NCBI RefSeq assembly: GCF_000002075.1
Contig: NW_004797415.1
Location: forward strand, 947,548-1,011,547
Length of the DNA: 64,000 nucleotides
Reading direction: 5' to 3'
DNA from: Aplysia californica
Taxonomy: Eukaryota; Mollusca; Gastropoda; Aplysiida; Aplysiidae
The translations under genes were made by a program, and so were the position numbers. The notes under the pieces were generated by a model. It searched no databases and had not been told where the DNA came from. It was given only the letters and a program-made list of their open reading frames with translations. Of the stretch, positions 12,101 to 20,782 are shown one piece after another (the first letter of the stretch is position 1; each line of letters starts with the position of its first letter).

Positions 12101-14871
12101 ATCTGCGGAAAAGTGTACCTGAATCCAATATTGCTTTGACCAGTGCAGAAAAATTGGAAATTGTCAAAGCTATGGGCCTGACAAAGGGAGCCTGGTACAA
12201 ATGTCTAAAAGGTGACTGCAAAATTTCATCTCGTGAAACAGGCCCAACTTGTTGCTACTATTGATTAAGACTTGCAAGTTCTTTGAGAGCTATACAGTAG
12301 AGTAGTGGCTAAAACAGCACCTGGACATGGATGGCTGGTTTCTCTATAAATAAATCATTGATGGTCTGGTCTATACAGTAGAGTCCACTTAAACTGAGCA
12401 ATGTTAATCTGAAAAGCAATTTTTTTGGTTCTGTTTAAGCAACCACTCTAAACTGGAACCTGGCTAAACCAAACGAAAATCCGACTGTCCTACCTATTTT
12501 GTTAAACAGACTCCACGTACTGTATTTACATCATTTTAACATTTTCTTTTATTCTTCACTATTTCCATCACTGTTCCTGATGTTTTCAAATGGTAGGTTG
12601 TAATGAAAATTGTGTTAACGTTTGAAAGGTCAGTCTGTCGGTTTAAATGTAGGCTTTTTTGACGCGGGTGTGTCTCTGAGTGACATAAATATAAATCTCA
12701 AATTTACTTAGAAAATCCCCCAAAATACTGCAAATATTGCCAAAAGTTTGACAAAAGTCACGAAAGCTGGGCTCACAATACTGAGTCAGAAAAGCTTATA
12801 AACAGAGTACTCTGGTGGGTAGAAGACAGTATGAAATAGATGAAAACGAAGCGCTGAATCACATATGACTTGAGATATAAATAGAACAGGTCCATACATG
12901 TACATGTAGCTGTATCTGTGAGGTTAAACAGCACTTAAACATAGTTAGCTAGTGCCACTTGTTAAATTATTAATGGTTACATGTGACATACCAGTTGTAG
13001 TTATGTTTTCTTCAAGTGGAATAACATTGATTATTTCAGGCCATATCTATGCTATTGGAGAGTGTGGCCAAGCTATGGAAGAATCCAGGTGTCCGGAATG
13101 CAAATCCACCATTGGAGGAAGGGACCATAGACTTAATGCAAGCAATGCCTGGGCCCCTGAGATGGACAATGCTGAAGTTCCAATCTCACGAAACTTTGAA
13201 GCAGACCATGCTTTAGCTCAAATGATGCAAAGGCAACTAAATGATCAGGTTAGTTTGAGTTGGAAATTCATTTGCTGTCCTCTCAAAATTGCGTGATTTC
13301 TTGTATGGCATAGAAAATAGATGCAGTCGAATCTGCCTTAACAGAAACCTATCCTGACAGAACCCCCCCCCCCCCCCCCCCACTATAAATTCCTCTATAA
13401 TTACTTTTTAAAAATGGAATCCTGTTTAATGTGAAAACGGAAAGAGAAATTCCTTCCCGTCTGAGGGTTTCCAACATGGAAACTTTCATGGGAGCCAGGT
13501 GTGAAATTAGTTTGGCCCATGCCTGCTACCCTGATCCTACGGTCAGCTGAGAAAAGACTTCCTGGAATCATTGTTACATGGGGGATGGCATGAGATATCT
13601 GTGCTTATTACACCAAGGGATGGGGCGAAGGGTGAAAGCAAAGGAGATATTCAAACATTTCTGTTTTTAAAAGGTCAAACAGTGGTCCTGAAATTCAAGC
13701 ACTGTTGGCAATGGATAACCAGGACTGACGCATGCCATTATTAGAGAGGATAGCACTTGAGAGGTGTGAAGATTCCTTTGGCTTCTGGTGTCTTTGATCC
13801 CACCGGCTGGGCCTCTGAAACCCACCCCCTTCTCCCCCAAAATTGCCCTGTGTAAACCGAAAATGTCTAAAACTGAATTTTTATCTGGCTCCCTTGCGAT
13901 TCCATTTTACACAATTTCGATTGTGATCGTGTACCCCTTCTCTTTATTGTATGGTTATTTTAAAGGTGGGTCTTTCGAAATTCATGTCCATTTCTCATAG
14001 GATAGCCTTAAGAACTCACCAATTAAGAAGATTTTGAGAATGGTCCTTTGAGGATTCGAACCCGGGCCATTTATACCATTACTAAGCTAGTGCATCGTCA
14101 AAATTTCAGTTGTCTATCGTTTTAGTATCTACTCTTAATGGATTTCTATCATCAAGAATGTGGTAGACCCCCAAAGCCAAGTAGTATTCCTAACAGATGC
14201 CATGTCAGTACTGCAGGCAATCTCTGCCGGCAAACTACCAAGGCTACGAAAAGTAATTGAGGACATCCCATGTCTGAGGATCATGCTGAGGTGGATTCCA
14301 TCACACTCTGGTGTCTTAGGAAATGAGCAGGCTGACAGGATGGCCAAACTAGGAGCACAGAAAGAGCAACCAAACAACAGCGTTAACTACACAGAAATAA
14401 AAACTATTATAAGTACACTATTTAAAGCACCCCGGACACCAGATAGCTACCATCAGCTGTCCCGCCAAGAACAAGTGATTATCTTCCGACTAAGGACACA
14501 ACACACAAGACTGAGACAACATATGTACAGATGTTTTAAACTAGTACAATCACTAAGATACAAGTGTGGAGAGGCGGACCAAACTGTTGAACACATCCTT
14601 CAGCACTGCAAGACACAAAGGGCCCTGAGACAGGAAACGTGGCCAACCCCACTGACGCTTCAAGAGAAGCTATATGGGCCGACAGATGAACTGAACCCAA
14701 TTTATGACAGGTACCAGACATCAAGTGTGATGCGATTGAGAAGAAGAAGAAGATGGATTTTTCAGGACATACAGCAAAAATGAGGCCCTACAAAGGGGAA
14801 GTAATACCCAATAGGATTTTAGCAGATACAATCTATCTCAATGCAGTAGTCAACAGTTCTTAAATGTAGGA

Positions 14872-14939
<68 letters not shown>

Positions 14940-16102
14940 TGATACCCAACTAGGGCTTGATTTTATGCATGTTGGGCCCCCTCGAATTTGTTAGATATTC
15001 AAGCAGTATAGTATGTGCAACCTACAAGAATTGGCAGATTATGGAGAAATCTGTATACCCCCCGTATTATATGCAAGGTCGTGTAGGCCAGTATTTTATA
15101 CATGTAGATGTACAGGGTCAGACCTTCTGCTGCTTTGTCTCACTTTCAAAATTGGTGGGGGGGGGGGGAATCTTGAGAACCCTGTTTCTGGAGTGTGGCA
15201 AAGTTTTTGTTGCACAATTTATTTATTTCTAGTCAATGTTATTATGCTTATTGTGATTAATGCTTAATTACTTGTATAAAATTGATGTGTATGACAAATG
15301 TATACAAGGCTACTTTGTAGCTTTTTATGTTTACTGTACTGCAGCATACGAAAATTATCCTTGAATTAGTATAGAAAATAAGATCTGATTGTTGGAACTT
15401 TGGATAAGTTCACATTTCACATGCCTACTCCGGCAATCGGCAGACAAATAGCTATTCAGGATATCAAAAACACTTTCTGTAACATATAAGACACATGACA
15501 GTAGTTCTCAGCCGTTTATGATTCTAATTTGAACTGAAAGGATTGTTTGATGTATATGTTAAAGAGATAAATGGCAGGATACAGAAAAGAGAAATAATAT
15601 TTAGACATGGCTGGTTTCACAGACTCAGGGATGGTTTTTTTTCATATTGACTAGTTTGGGCAGAATGAAAACTAAAATTAAGAGGAGCCAAGGATTTCCC
15701 ATTTATGATTGTAAATGTATTATTGTCCCATTAACACAGTTTTGACCCTGTTTGTCAGCTTGAACCAGGGAGGAGTGGATACTATATCTTGTCAAAGACA
15801 TGGGGGAATCAATGGAATAGTTTCCTCATGTGGCATCAGAATGACAAAAAGCCTGAACATTACACTACTGGTATGTTGGTCATCATTTCAGTAAATGCAC
15901 TACCCATAGTTCACATTTTAAATAGTCTGAGCTGCAGTCAAAACGTTATTTTCCCCTGTACTGTGTCATTTCAGTTTGGAGATGTCTAAACGGAGTTACC
16001 AGTGTGGCTGCCGTTCAACTGCAGACTGTCTCAAGGTTTGAAGACTTCCATTGTAGATCGAGACGATCTAGTACAGCCCTACAATGTGTTATGGGATACT
16101 GA
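2916..16102 (+). CDS. ZNFX1: ZNFX1-like NFX1-type zinc finger protein, 3' part of the gene (7 firm and 2 tentative exons)
   Basis: The exons 2916-3159, 7458-7682, 9034-9178, 9832-9970, 10832-11041, 12036-12211 and 13040-13248 all have AG/GT borders and compatible phases; 15759-15870 and 15975-16102 are tentative terminal exons. The spliced product has, in order, Cys-rich NFX1-type fingers ending in CGLCGEKCPRLCVICHKQ, a DCGHVLEVDFVDQWM block, a Cys pair CPLCKSV, a helical region, and a C-terminal RZ-type zinc finger (WYKCLKGHIYAIGECG, SRCPECKSTIGG). This order is that of the C-terminal half of ZNFX1, an SF1 helicase-type RNA-binding protein known in vertebrates as a mitochondrial dsRNA sensor and in worms as a small-RNA inheritance factor. 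The helicase domain would be encoded left of the window. Introns are full of TE relics. Family assignment is firm; orthology to vertebrate ZNFX1 and the exact 3' end are not. Confidence 0.9.
3175..3345. repeat. Degenerate AT-rich tandem repeat (GATGATAACAGTAGTAATATTGATATA unit types)
   Basis: Three or more imperfect units carry gatgataacagtagtaatat followed by tgatataga and a variable AT spacer. The same unit returns at 4145-4260, on the far side of a transposon relic. Confidence 0.7.
3480..3985 (+). mobile_element. Decayed DNA transposase (DUF4817-type helix-turn-helix region)
   Basis: Across two frames one can read FTVEQHIFMVETYIETKSP, WVADFKSHGSVENKNK, VRAPENVAVVMESVSEEPKK and then SVHHHSIELTIARESVWRML with DLKFKPYKIQVRQRL. 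This is the N-terminal DNA-binding half of a transposase family common in arthropods and molluscs (related to mariner/Tc1 helix-turn-helix domains). At least three breaks are visible: stops after the first segment and a frame change in the A-run near 3797. No catalytic DDE part follows. It sits inside an older tandem repeat. Confidence 0.7.
4145..4283. repeat. AT-rich tandem repeat, second block
   Basis: Continuation of the unit type seen at 3175-3345 (gatgatgataacagtagtaa, tattgatatagataataaaa). The two blocks bracket the transposase relic, so that relic probably inserted into one original array. A further AT-rich ATA/TAA-type stretch at 5137-5205 lies beyond the next transposon. Confidence 0.65.
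4289..5135. mobile_element. Pogo-like DNA element, copy A (847 bp)
   Basis: Ends are CAGTCGAACCTG on the left and CAGGTTCGACTT on the right, flanked by TA dinucleotides, which is the target duplication of the pogo/Tigger and Tc1/mariner group. Similarity between the ends extends over about 26 bp including GACGGCCAC. No transposase catalytic domain is seen. Copy B at 6618-7402 is alignable along its length. Confidence 0.75.
5230..5372 (+). other. Cys/His-rich stretch resembling a degenerate NFX1 repeat
   Basis: One frame reads CLCKTYLQPHCDHHGSPACC with VLGQA before a stop. This is reminiscent of NFX1 finger spacing, but the flanking exons at 3159 and 7458 join perfectly without it. It is either chance or a relic of exon duplication. 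Confidence 0.25.
5425..5505 (-). mobile_element. tRNA-derived SINE head
   Basis: On the minus strand there is a pol III A box (GGTAGTCTAGTGGTT) and, about 35 bases on, a B box (GGTTTGAATCC). This is the arrangement of a tRNA-derived SINE promoter. No cloverleaf is complete, so it is not a functional tRNA. Confidence 0.65.
5794..6229. mobile_element. MITE with about 33-bp TIRs, family M, copy 1
   Basis: The left end GTGTCAGGACGTGGTGGAAT with CAGGCCCTC mirrors the right end, whose reverse complement is GTGAAGCATCGTGGTGAAAT with CAGGCACTCGTCAA. Length is 436 bp with no coding potential. Related copies lie at 10040-10414, 17022-17350 (both inverted) and 27948-33364 (split by a later insertion). 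Confidence 0.7.
6618..7402. mobile_element. Pogo-like DNA element, copy B (785 bp)
   Basis: Starts CAGTTGAACATGCC after TA and ends CAGGTTCGACAG before TA. The interior shares long blocks with copy A, such as the GGCCGCGGCCACC region and the stretch around 7070-7200. The minus strand of both copies keeps a similar peptide, KCVRRGRPTAMLKQ here and KCFRQGRPSVIVKQ in copy A, which may be a remnant of a coding region. Confidence 0.75.
7458..7682 (+). CDS. ZNFX1: ZNFX1-like exon: DCGH block and Cys pair
   Basis: Acceptor catgtag at 7451-7457, donor gtactt at 7683, 75 full codons in phase 0. The peptide runs ELIDTSLLGYDGDPDTLFIE, then LDCGHVLEVDFVDQWM, an acidic SSSEEESDQ loop and KACPLCKSVIRKCPRYN. 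The C-x-C-G-H and CPLC residues make a RING-like zinc site, as in the same region of ZNFX1. Confidence 0.92.
7743..8450. mobile_element. PiggyBac-like MITE with TTAA ends (708 bp)
   Basis: The left end TTAACACTTTCTCTACC and the right end, reverse complement TTAACTCTTTTCCTATC, form imperfect TIRs bounded by TTAA, the piggyBac target site. There is no transposase frame. It lies in the ZNFX1-like intron after the exon ending at 7682. Confidence 0.65.
8451..9033. other. Intron sequence, no recognised element
   Basis: AT-rich, with a purine-rich run (aagaagaaaaagaagaagaag) near 8910-8935. Nothing further is recognised before the exon at 9034. Confidence 0.4.
9034..9178 (+). CDS. ZNFX1: ZNFX1-like exon: basic helical segment
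   Basis: Acceptor gtgaag ending at 9033, donor gtatgt at 9179, length 145, leaving phase 1. It encodes EILRLIERVKRKYIGDNERL and continues with a helix rich in Arg and Lys. An upstream AG (catag, 9010) is less likely because it would break the frame match with the previous exon. Confidence 0.85.
9832..9970 (+). CDS. ZNFX1: ZNFX1-like exon: helical linker
   Basis: The exon is too broken up by frame to appear as a long ORF, but the splice from 9178 gives an open frame: GGKLLSLTILEAQINQIRLF, then QQLCALTRKADEG and WGGGESADTF. The acceptor AG is at 9830-9831 after a pyrimidine tract (tttctgtttcttcctctg); the donor gtaaag is at 9971. It leaves phase 2 and joins exactly to the next exon. Confidence 0.85.
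10040..10414. mobile_element. MITE family M, copy 3 (inverted, degraded)
   Basis: The right end, reverse-complemented, reads GTGTCACGACACAGTATAAT then CAGGCGCTCGTCA, matching the left TIR of copy 1. The interior shares inverted blocks such as ttgattaaaggcacaaaata. The left end is poorly preserved. Confidence 0.55.
10832..11041 (+). CDS. ZNFX1: ZNFX1-like exon: helical region
   Basis: Acceptor tttcag ending at 10831, donor gtgagt at 11042. The peptide starts RAIISDLQNFKAWTLQKRSL and ends VRLMILLGQSLG. Phase 2 in and phase 2 out agree with both neighbours. Confidence 0.88.
12036..12211 (+). CDS. ZNFX1: ZNFX1-like exon: region before the RZ finger
   Basis: Acceptor attacag ending at 12035, donor gtgact at 12212. 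It encodes GKLKRYGAATDKDIDESRQL and further helices, and ends GLTKGAWYKCLK. The WYKC carries the first zinc ligand of the RZ-type finger; the finger is completed by the next exon. Confidence 0.88.
12308..12366 (+). repeat. Short dispersed repeat, copy 1 (GCTAAAACAGCACCTGGACATG type)
   Basis: Shares ggctaaaacagcacctggac, atg, ggctggt and tataaataaatcattgatgg with 32513-32575. It is probably the tail of a SINE or LINE. Confidence 0.55.
12373..12500. mobile_element. Tigger-like MITE relic
   Basis: Begins tacagtagagtccacttaaa, the style of a Tigger/pogo TIR after TA. A similar start (gtagagtccactaaaacctg) occurs near 38833. No matching right end is clear. Confidence 0.4.
13040..13248 (+). CDS. 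ZNFX1: ZNFX1-like exon: RZ-type zinc finger
   Basis: Acceptor tatttcag ending at 13039, donor gttagt at 13249. The peptide GHIYAIGECGQAMEESRCPE continues CKSTIGGRDHRLNASN. With the Cys of the preceding exon this gives the C-H-C-C ligand set of the RZ finger family found in ZNFX1 and RNF213. It ends QMMQRQLNDQ in phase 0. Reading through the donor would give a stop about 16 codons later. Confidence 0.92.
13322..13385. mobile_element. Pogo-like element end with a poly-C tract
   Basis: CAGTCGAATCTGCCTTAACA matches the ends of the pogo-like elements at 4289 and 6618. It runs into a run of more than 20 C. The opposite end is not found. Confidence 0.4.
14045..14105 (-). mobile_element. tRNA-derived SINE head
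   Basis: The minus strand has an A box (TAGCTTAGTAATGG) followed by a perfect B box (GGTTCGAATCC). The surrounding sequence does not fold into a full tRNA. Confidence 0.6.
14110..14872 (+). mobile_element. 5'-truncated LINE, RNase H and 3' end
   Basis: Only the 3' part of an EN-RT-RNase H non-LTR element is present. It carries the second half of RNase H, a zinc-knuckle tail and a short 3' UTR, and is followed at once by a (TA)n tract. A second copy of its last 300 bases lies at 42655-42960. It is inserted in the sense orientation in the last part of the ZNFX1-like gene. Confidence 0.8.
14160..14783 (+). pseudogene. LINE RNase H and zinc-knuckle tail (207 codons)
   Basis: RNase H motifs are FLTDAMSVLQAI (active-site Asp), RWIPSHSGVLGNEQADRMAK (His and the last Asp) and a C-terminal CGEADQTVEHILQHC, the Cys-His-Cys tail usual for this class. 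The frame is open from 14160 to the TGA, but the first RNase H Asp and the whole RT are missing because of 5' truncation. The tail closely resembles that of the LINE at 57968-62592, so the two belong to related families. Confidence 0.8.
14874..14936. repeat. (TA)n microsatellite
   Basis: About 31 TA units directly after the LINE 3' end. Confidence 0.95.
14937..15758. other. Intron sequence, no recognised element
   Basis: AT-rich with a G10 run near 15157. I see no domain-like peptide and no clear repeat ends. Confidence 0.4.
15759..15870 (+). CDS. Tentative penultimate exon of the ZNFX1-like gene
   Basis: Acceptor tttgtcag ending at 15758 and donor gtatgt at 15871 give an in-phase continuation of LNDQ: LEPGRSGYYILSKTWGNQWN, then SFLMWHQNDKKPEHYTT. 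Entry in phase 0 fits. I do not recognise the peptide from ZNFX1 of other animals, so it may be a lineage-specific tail or a chance open frame. Confidence 0.5.
15975..16102 (+). CDS. Tentative last exon of the ZNFX1-like gene
   Basis: Acceptor catttcag ending at 15974 follows a pyrimidine-rich tract, and the phase 1 join is open for 43 codons: VWRCLNGVTSVAAVQLQTVS to LQCVMGY, then TGA at 16100-16102. The start of the peptide resembles a zinc-site turn (WRCLNG) but no known domain is completed. The frame and splice signals support it; the lack of a family match lowers confidence. Confidence 0.45.
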
Positions 16103-17020
16103 CTAAAGAAGTCTTGACAGATTCCTTTGGCTTCTGGTGTATTTGATAGCTTGAACTTTATGAGTACACTTGTGTGATAAAGGAATTTATAAGGAAGAGA
16201 TCATGGTATTTGACTGTGTAATGTTGCCATAATAGATCCTCTTGTTTCATTAATAATAATTTCTAAATGATTCATATTATAATGCTATTTCTTGTGTGTC
16301 ATTACTGTTTGAAATGTAATTTTGACAATCGATTTGTATAGATAACAAGTTAAAAAAAAGTAAACTCTGCCCCTACAGCAAATGCTGATGTCTATTCAAG
16401 TTCATACATAGGCTATAGGTGTTGCTCTTCAGGGTGTCATTATTGTGCATGTTGACGATTTTATCTCACAGATGAGCAGTATGATGTGCTTTGATTATTT
16501 AACTTTTTAATGTACATATTGGAAGTGTTGTCAGATGCAATCTGTATTTTTTTCTCTCAAATATAATATGAAATGTCATATATTAAAATAATGATCATTC
16601 ATATTGAGAGTGCTGTTACATATAATATGTACAAACTACCTAGTGGACGAACATGACCATGATGATGGAAAGACATCAAACTACCAGCTGACGGTAGTCT
16701 TTAGTGAACCCGGGAGAGCTGTCCAGTAAGCATCATTTATGGAAAATATCTCAGATGTGAAGATGGCGCAAGGCTTTTCATTGCTAAGTACCTACAAACC
16801 GATGAATAGAAGGGCACAGCTTGTTCACTCAACAGGTGAGGGAACCTCTCTTAGCGTGAGCTACCTTTCCCCTTATGAGCTCTGAACACTCGCCTAATCT
16901 TGCGGTAGTGTAAATCTAGCTGTCAACTGAAGGGAGCTCAGGTGTTTGGGTCCTCTAGGTTTAGGATTAGGGCTCAACAGTGTTAGAACTTCCACAATAT
17001 GGGCAAGAAGGCATATGTAA
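16103..17020 (+). other. Probable 3' UTR and flank of the ZNFX1-like gene
   Basis: AT-rich sequence after the tentative stop. A 27-base block at 16120-16147 repeats one at 13771-13798. No canonical AATAAA close to the stop was singled out; the nearest groups of AATAAA lie at about 18960-19030 and 19200, so the transcript end is unknown. Confidence 0.35.
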
Positions 17021-17021
17021 G

Positions 17022-17350
17022 GCAGTAAGGTGAAATCGGGCGCTCATTAAAATAATCAAAGTGAAAAAACTGGGATTTTTCCGCTGGTTTGGGAATTTTT
17101 ATAATTGAATTTTTTTTTTTTTGGCTTCACACCTCTCTAAAGAACACAGGATTTTACTGAAAAACTTTGATTAAAGGCACAAAAAATGTAAATTTTCAGT
17201 TTCCACGGACTCGCAAGCTAAGGAAATACCTAATTTTTTCACTAATTCATGTTTTTCTTCTTTCTGATCCTCATACCTTTTTTTTGATGCACAATAATTT
17301 TCCACCAAATGCTTTGGTAATGGTCTTATTGTTTACTTGGAGCTTTGCAT
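17022..17350. mobile_element. MITE family M, copy 4 (inverted, degraded)
   Basis: Begins ggtgaaatcgggcgctcatt and aaaataatca, matching the reverse complement of the right end of copy 1. Shared interior includes gattaaaggcacaaaa. The far end is not clear. Confidence 0.5.
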
Positions 17351-17703
17351 TCTAAAAAAATAGCTTGTGTGACATAATCCTGTAAAAATCATGTGTAATG
17401 CTTGCTAGTCTTTTTTGTTCGAAGCTGAGAAAAAAAATTATTATTACTGTCACAAATGCTTGAATTTTGAATGATGGTGCACCATCATATTCAAATGTGT
17501 TGAAACTGTACATTCCAACTCGCTGTTTAAAGTCATCGGCTGACAAAAAGAAACTACTTTTACCGTCTATGAAACTTAAAACAATCGGTAAAAGGGCATT
17601 TAAATATCAATGCCCCAAGATCTGGAATGCTTTGCCCAGTAGTTTAAGAGAGATCAAATCCTTTAAAAATTTGTTCCAATGTCAGGTAAATTAATTTGTG
17701 TTT

Positions 17704-17876
17704 TTAACACTTTGCGGTCCCTTGGCGCCGGTGAAAATTATATGTTCCGGTCTCCTGGCGCAATATTATATTCTGCGCAAGGCCCGAGAAGTCAGTTGCT
17801 GTCGCTCTCCTGGCTGGGTGACCGGATGGGGTATTTTGTACTGCTGGCTCATGGCTGTGTGACTGCAAAGTGTTAA
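17704..17876. mobile_element. PiggyBac-like MITE, 173 bp, near-perfect TIRs
   Basis: TTAACACTTTGCGGTC on the left and the inverse of GACTGCAAAGTGTTAA on the right differ at one base in 16. Both ends are TTAA. It is inserted in the LINE 3' end. Confidence 0.8.
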
Positions 17877-18501
17877 ATTTATTTTTTTGTCCCCGAAATT
17901 ACTATTTTTGGGGGAAATTGCACAAAAAGTAGGCCAACCACTTAAAACATGTGTAGGTTTATGCCAAATGCAATTGTGATTAATTTTTGTATAAAATGCA
18001 AGTGTTTTTTGTGTGTTTGTGAATGCATCTTGTTCTTTTTTCAAGATTAAAATTTTTACATTTTTTTTTTCAATATAGAAAGTTATGATCCAAATGTACA
18101 AATTTTGTAGAACGTATGTATATTAACTGCAAATTTTTCAATATTTTCCATTGTATATTCATTTATGGTTATTTTGATGTATCATTTGACTAGGTGCAAA
18201 CATATTTTTTGAGTTTCACCAAAGATGATTAATTTTTTATTTTCAAATTTTATACGCATCCAAACAAAATTGTGTTGCATAATCGCCTCTAACAGGAACC
18301 AAAGTTGAAAATACACAAATAAACATCACAGATGTATTCTACAAATCATACTGAAAATTTCAATGTATAATAATATGTTGATATTTATTAGAATTTGTGG
18401 CCCCAGAGACCTTTGAACATGAGCACTTGTCATCATCTCATTTGGCCCTCCCGCAAAAAATTCGTCCTGAAGCCCAATATAATACGTAGCGAATGAGTTA
18501 A
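17877..18501. mobile_element. Possible second TTAA-bounded MITE
   Basis: It ends gtagcgaatgagttaa, whose inverse TTAACTCATTCGCTAC is of piggyBac-end type. The left partner may be the TTAA at 17873 or at 17704, in which case the 173-bp element is nested. AT-rich and non-coding. Confidence 0.4.
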
Positions 18502-18545
18502 TCGGGGTTGAGCGCTACATAAATATCATATACTATTATTATTAT

Positions 18546-19680
18546 GATTATTATTGTCACTATTTATTATTATTATCAATACTATTAAATATAATTAATT
18601 ATGTAGAAAGTATCAAAGTGATGAGTACTTTGAACAGTTTTTGCAATGCCTGTTTTTTATTAGAGCATATTAGAAAAGCATATAGAGAGCATATTGTTGC
18701 TGTTGTACGCAAAAAGAGTGACTTTGTTTGATTCCTTTACAGGATGAATACAAACATTAGAGTTACTCATTTTAATGTTAACTGTACAGGTATTCCTTCT
18801 CCATAAGACAAAATATAATCTTCATTATATTACGATGGCTGGGTGCTAGACCCCTACAAACGTCAAATTATTCAATATTGGCATTTGTCGGAGTCTTACA
18901 TCCAGACATAAATAAGCTATAGACTTTATAAATCGTCATATTATAGCTACTGCTCCATTTTAAAAAAATTAATAAAATCTTTGTTAGAGTTATTTATTGT
19001 ACTTAAGAGATGTTGCATCTTCGTAAGGCAATAAATAATAAAATTGAGATCTACTGTTCTATGCAGGGTGATTGAAAGTAAAATCAGTGGAGTTACTCAT
19101 ATATAATATATATATGTTGTTTCATAATGTGCATATGCTTTTAACACTCATCAATCTTCACTTTGAAGCTACGCTGTGTATGTTAATGAGTCTAGTTCAA
19201 TTAATAAAATTGATACATTTGTGGTTGCTTTGATTCAACTCTAATTCTGGGCTGCTCTCCATTTTGTTGCCTTGTTTGACTTACAAAAGTTGGCCCAAAT
19301 GGTTTTACCTATTTATTCTGACTTTTTGCTGCTCTTGTATGTCAGTCCAATTTGCTGTAGATGTCTTGTTTTTTTCTTTTTTCATCTTTAGCTTTGAAAT
19401 GGTGCAGAAGTGGCTATATATCAGGTTCATTTACCCTGGCACACTAAAAAGCCTAAATCTTGTGAGGTTCCTTGATGATGTGCACTGTCAAGACTGTTCC
19501 AGGTTCCTGGTTTGTTTGAAGACTTTGACATATATATATACGTTCGTGTTATTTTGAATATACTTCATGATGTTCTTGCTCTGTCTAGATCTATATTTTG
19601 AACAGATATATATTCTATTTCATAAGATTGTCACTTTTCTTTATAAAATTTCCAAATCTTGTTTTATTCGGAATGGATGG
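18546..19680. other. AT-rich non-coding sequence
   Basis: No exon or repeat boundary is recognised. AATAAA-type hexamers near 18968, 19030 and 19204 could serve the 3' end of the plus-strand gene. Confidence 0.35.
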
Positions 19681-19689
19681 TGCTAGCAT

Positions 19690-19770
19690 AGATCTGTGGT
19701 GTAGCAGTTTGGCTCTTTTTCATTGAACGCAGCAGATTTGAGTTTGATTCCAGAGTGGGGAAATATTTTA
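19690..19770 (+). mobile_element. tRNA-derived SINE head
   Basis: A-box-like TGGTGTAGCAGTTTGG and B-box-like GAGTTTGATTCC are separated by about 30 bases in the plus orientation. Confidence 0.55.
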
Positions 19771-20089
19771 TCGAGTATCTCCCTCTATCTGCTGGGTTGC
19801 ATTACTTTGAAAGGCAAGGTTGAAAAAGCCCGCTTCATTAAGTACACTGTACTTTGTGTTAATGGGAACGTAAGACATTTCTAATGTTGCCATGATAATG
19901 TATATTACCGTTATGGTATGGTTGTAAACTCAAGTTGCTTTTATGGTCTTTAACTGTCACATTAAGCTTGTTTGTTTATGCTGTTATGATTTATGGGGCA
20001 GTATTTTACAGATTCTATGAAAGGGTGAAAGTCTTGTGATATTAATATATTTATAATTATATAATATGTACTTTGCATCCAGAACAGGC

Positions 20090-20110
20090 TCTCTCTCTCT
20101 CTCTCTCTGT
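20090..20110. repeat. (TC)n microsatellite
   Basis: Ten uninterrupted TC units ending in tgtgtc. Confidence 0.9.
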
Positions 20111-20399
20111 GTCTAAAAACAACTTCTTCTTCTGTCCCCATATGAAAGAACAAATTTTGAAGACTGCTACTTTTTTTTAACATGGCATTGGGTCAAAGGG
20201 CACATGTTCAAAGGCCACTGGATTAATTAGCAACAGCTTTATCTAAAAAAACAAGATACAAAGTGTCTCACAAACCCGTTCTCCCTCCTGTCTTTATTTC
20301 TCTCTCTTTCCCTTTTCCTGAATTGTATTTCTTTTTGTGTCTGTTAATGTTAATTTATAGTGCTGTCCCCATGGTTTTAGACTATTAAGAGTATATAAT

Positions 20400-20735
20400 T
20401 ATAACAAGAGCTGATCGAGTCACAAATGCTAAACTGTGGGAAAGAACAAGCCAAAGGCCAGTAAAGAAAGACATACCGGTACAGGTGAAAAAATGGAAAT
20501 GGATTGGGCACACCCTGAAGAGACCCCCGACAAGCATCATCAGACAGGCTTTGATGTGGAATCCACTAGGAGAACATAAGAAACGTAGGGCAAAGATGAC
20601 GTGGAGCTGAGCGGTAAAAGCAGAAATGGAAAAGGCGGGGAAATCATGGAAACAGCTAGAAAAGGATGCACAGGACAGGCTTCGCTGGAGAAATGTTGTT
20701 GATGGCCTATGCACCACAGAGAGTTTTAAAAAAAG
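20400..20735 (+). mobile_element. 5'-truncated RTE-like LINE, C-terminal end
   Basis: One frame reads RVTNAKLWERTSQRPVKKDI, KKWKWIGHTLKRPPTSIIRQ, ALMWNPLGEHKKRRAK, a TGA at 20608-20610, then WKQLEKDAQDRLRWRNVVDG and LCTTESF. This is the well-known C-terminus of RTE-like elements (WIGHTLR, ALTWNPQGKRKRGRP, WRAVVDGLC). It is probably the same family as the element at 1-2055. It ends at a (GA)n tract. Confidence 0.8.
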
Positions 20736-20736
20736 G

Positions 20737-20738
<2 letters not shown>

Positions 20739-20779
<41 letters not shown>
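20739..20779. repeat. (GA)n microsatellite at a LINE 3' end
   Basis: About 20 AG units directly after the LINE coding end. Confidence 0.95.

Positions 20780-20782
<3 letters not shown>

Larger units (their letters stand above)
17460..18545 (+). mobile_element. LINE 3' end (CR1/Jockey-like tail) interrupted by TTAA-flanked MITEs
   Basis: The frame 17467-17694 encodes LKLYIPTRCLKSSADKKKLL then GKRAFKYQCPKIWNALPSSL and REIKSF. This is the common C-terminus of CR1/L2/Jockey-type RTs (RAF...APKLWNSLP). The expected 3' tail, gggttgagcgctacataaat followed by ATT repeats, appears only at 18503-18545. The 800 bases between carry at least one TTAA-bounded MITE, so the LINE was split after insertion. 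Confidence 0.7.

Noticed and set aside
14045-14105. tRNA gene
   Set aside because: A and B boxes are present but acceptor and anticodon stems do not form; a SINE head is the better reading. The same holds for 5425, 19690, 25345 and 34788.
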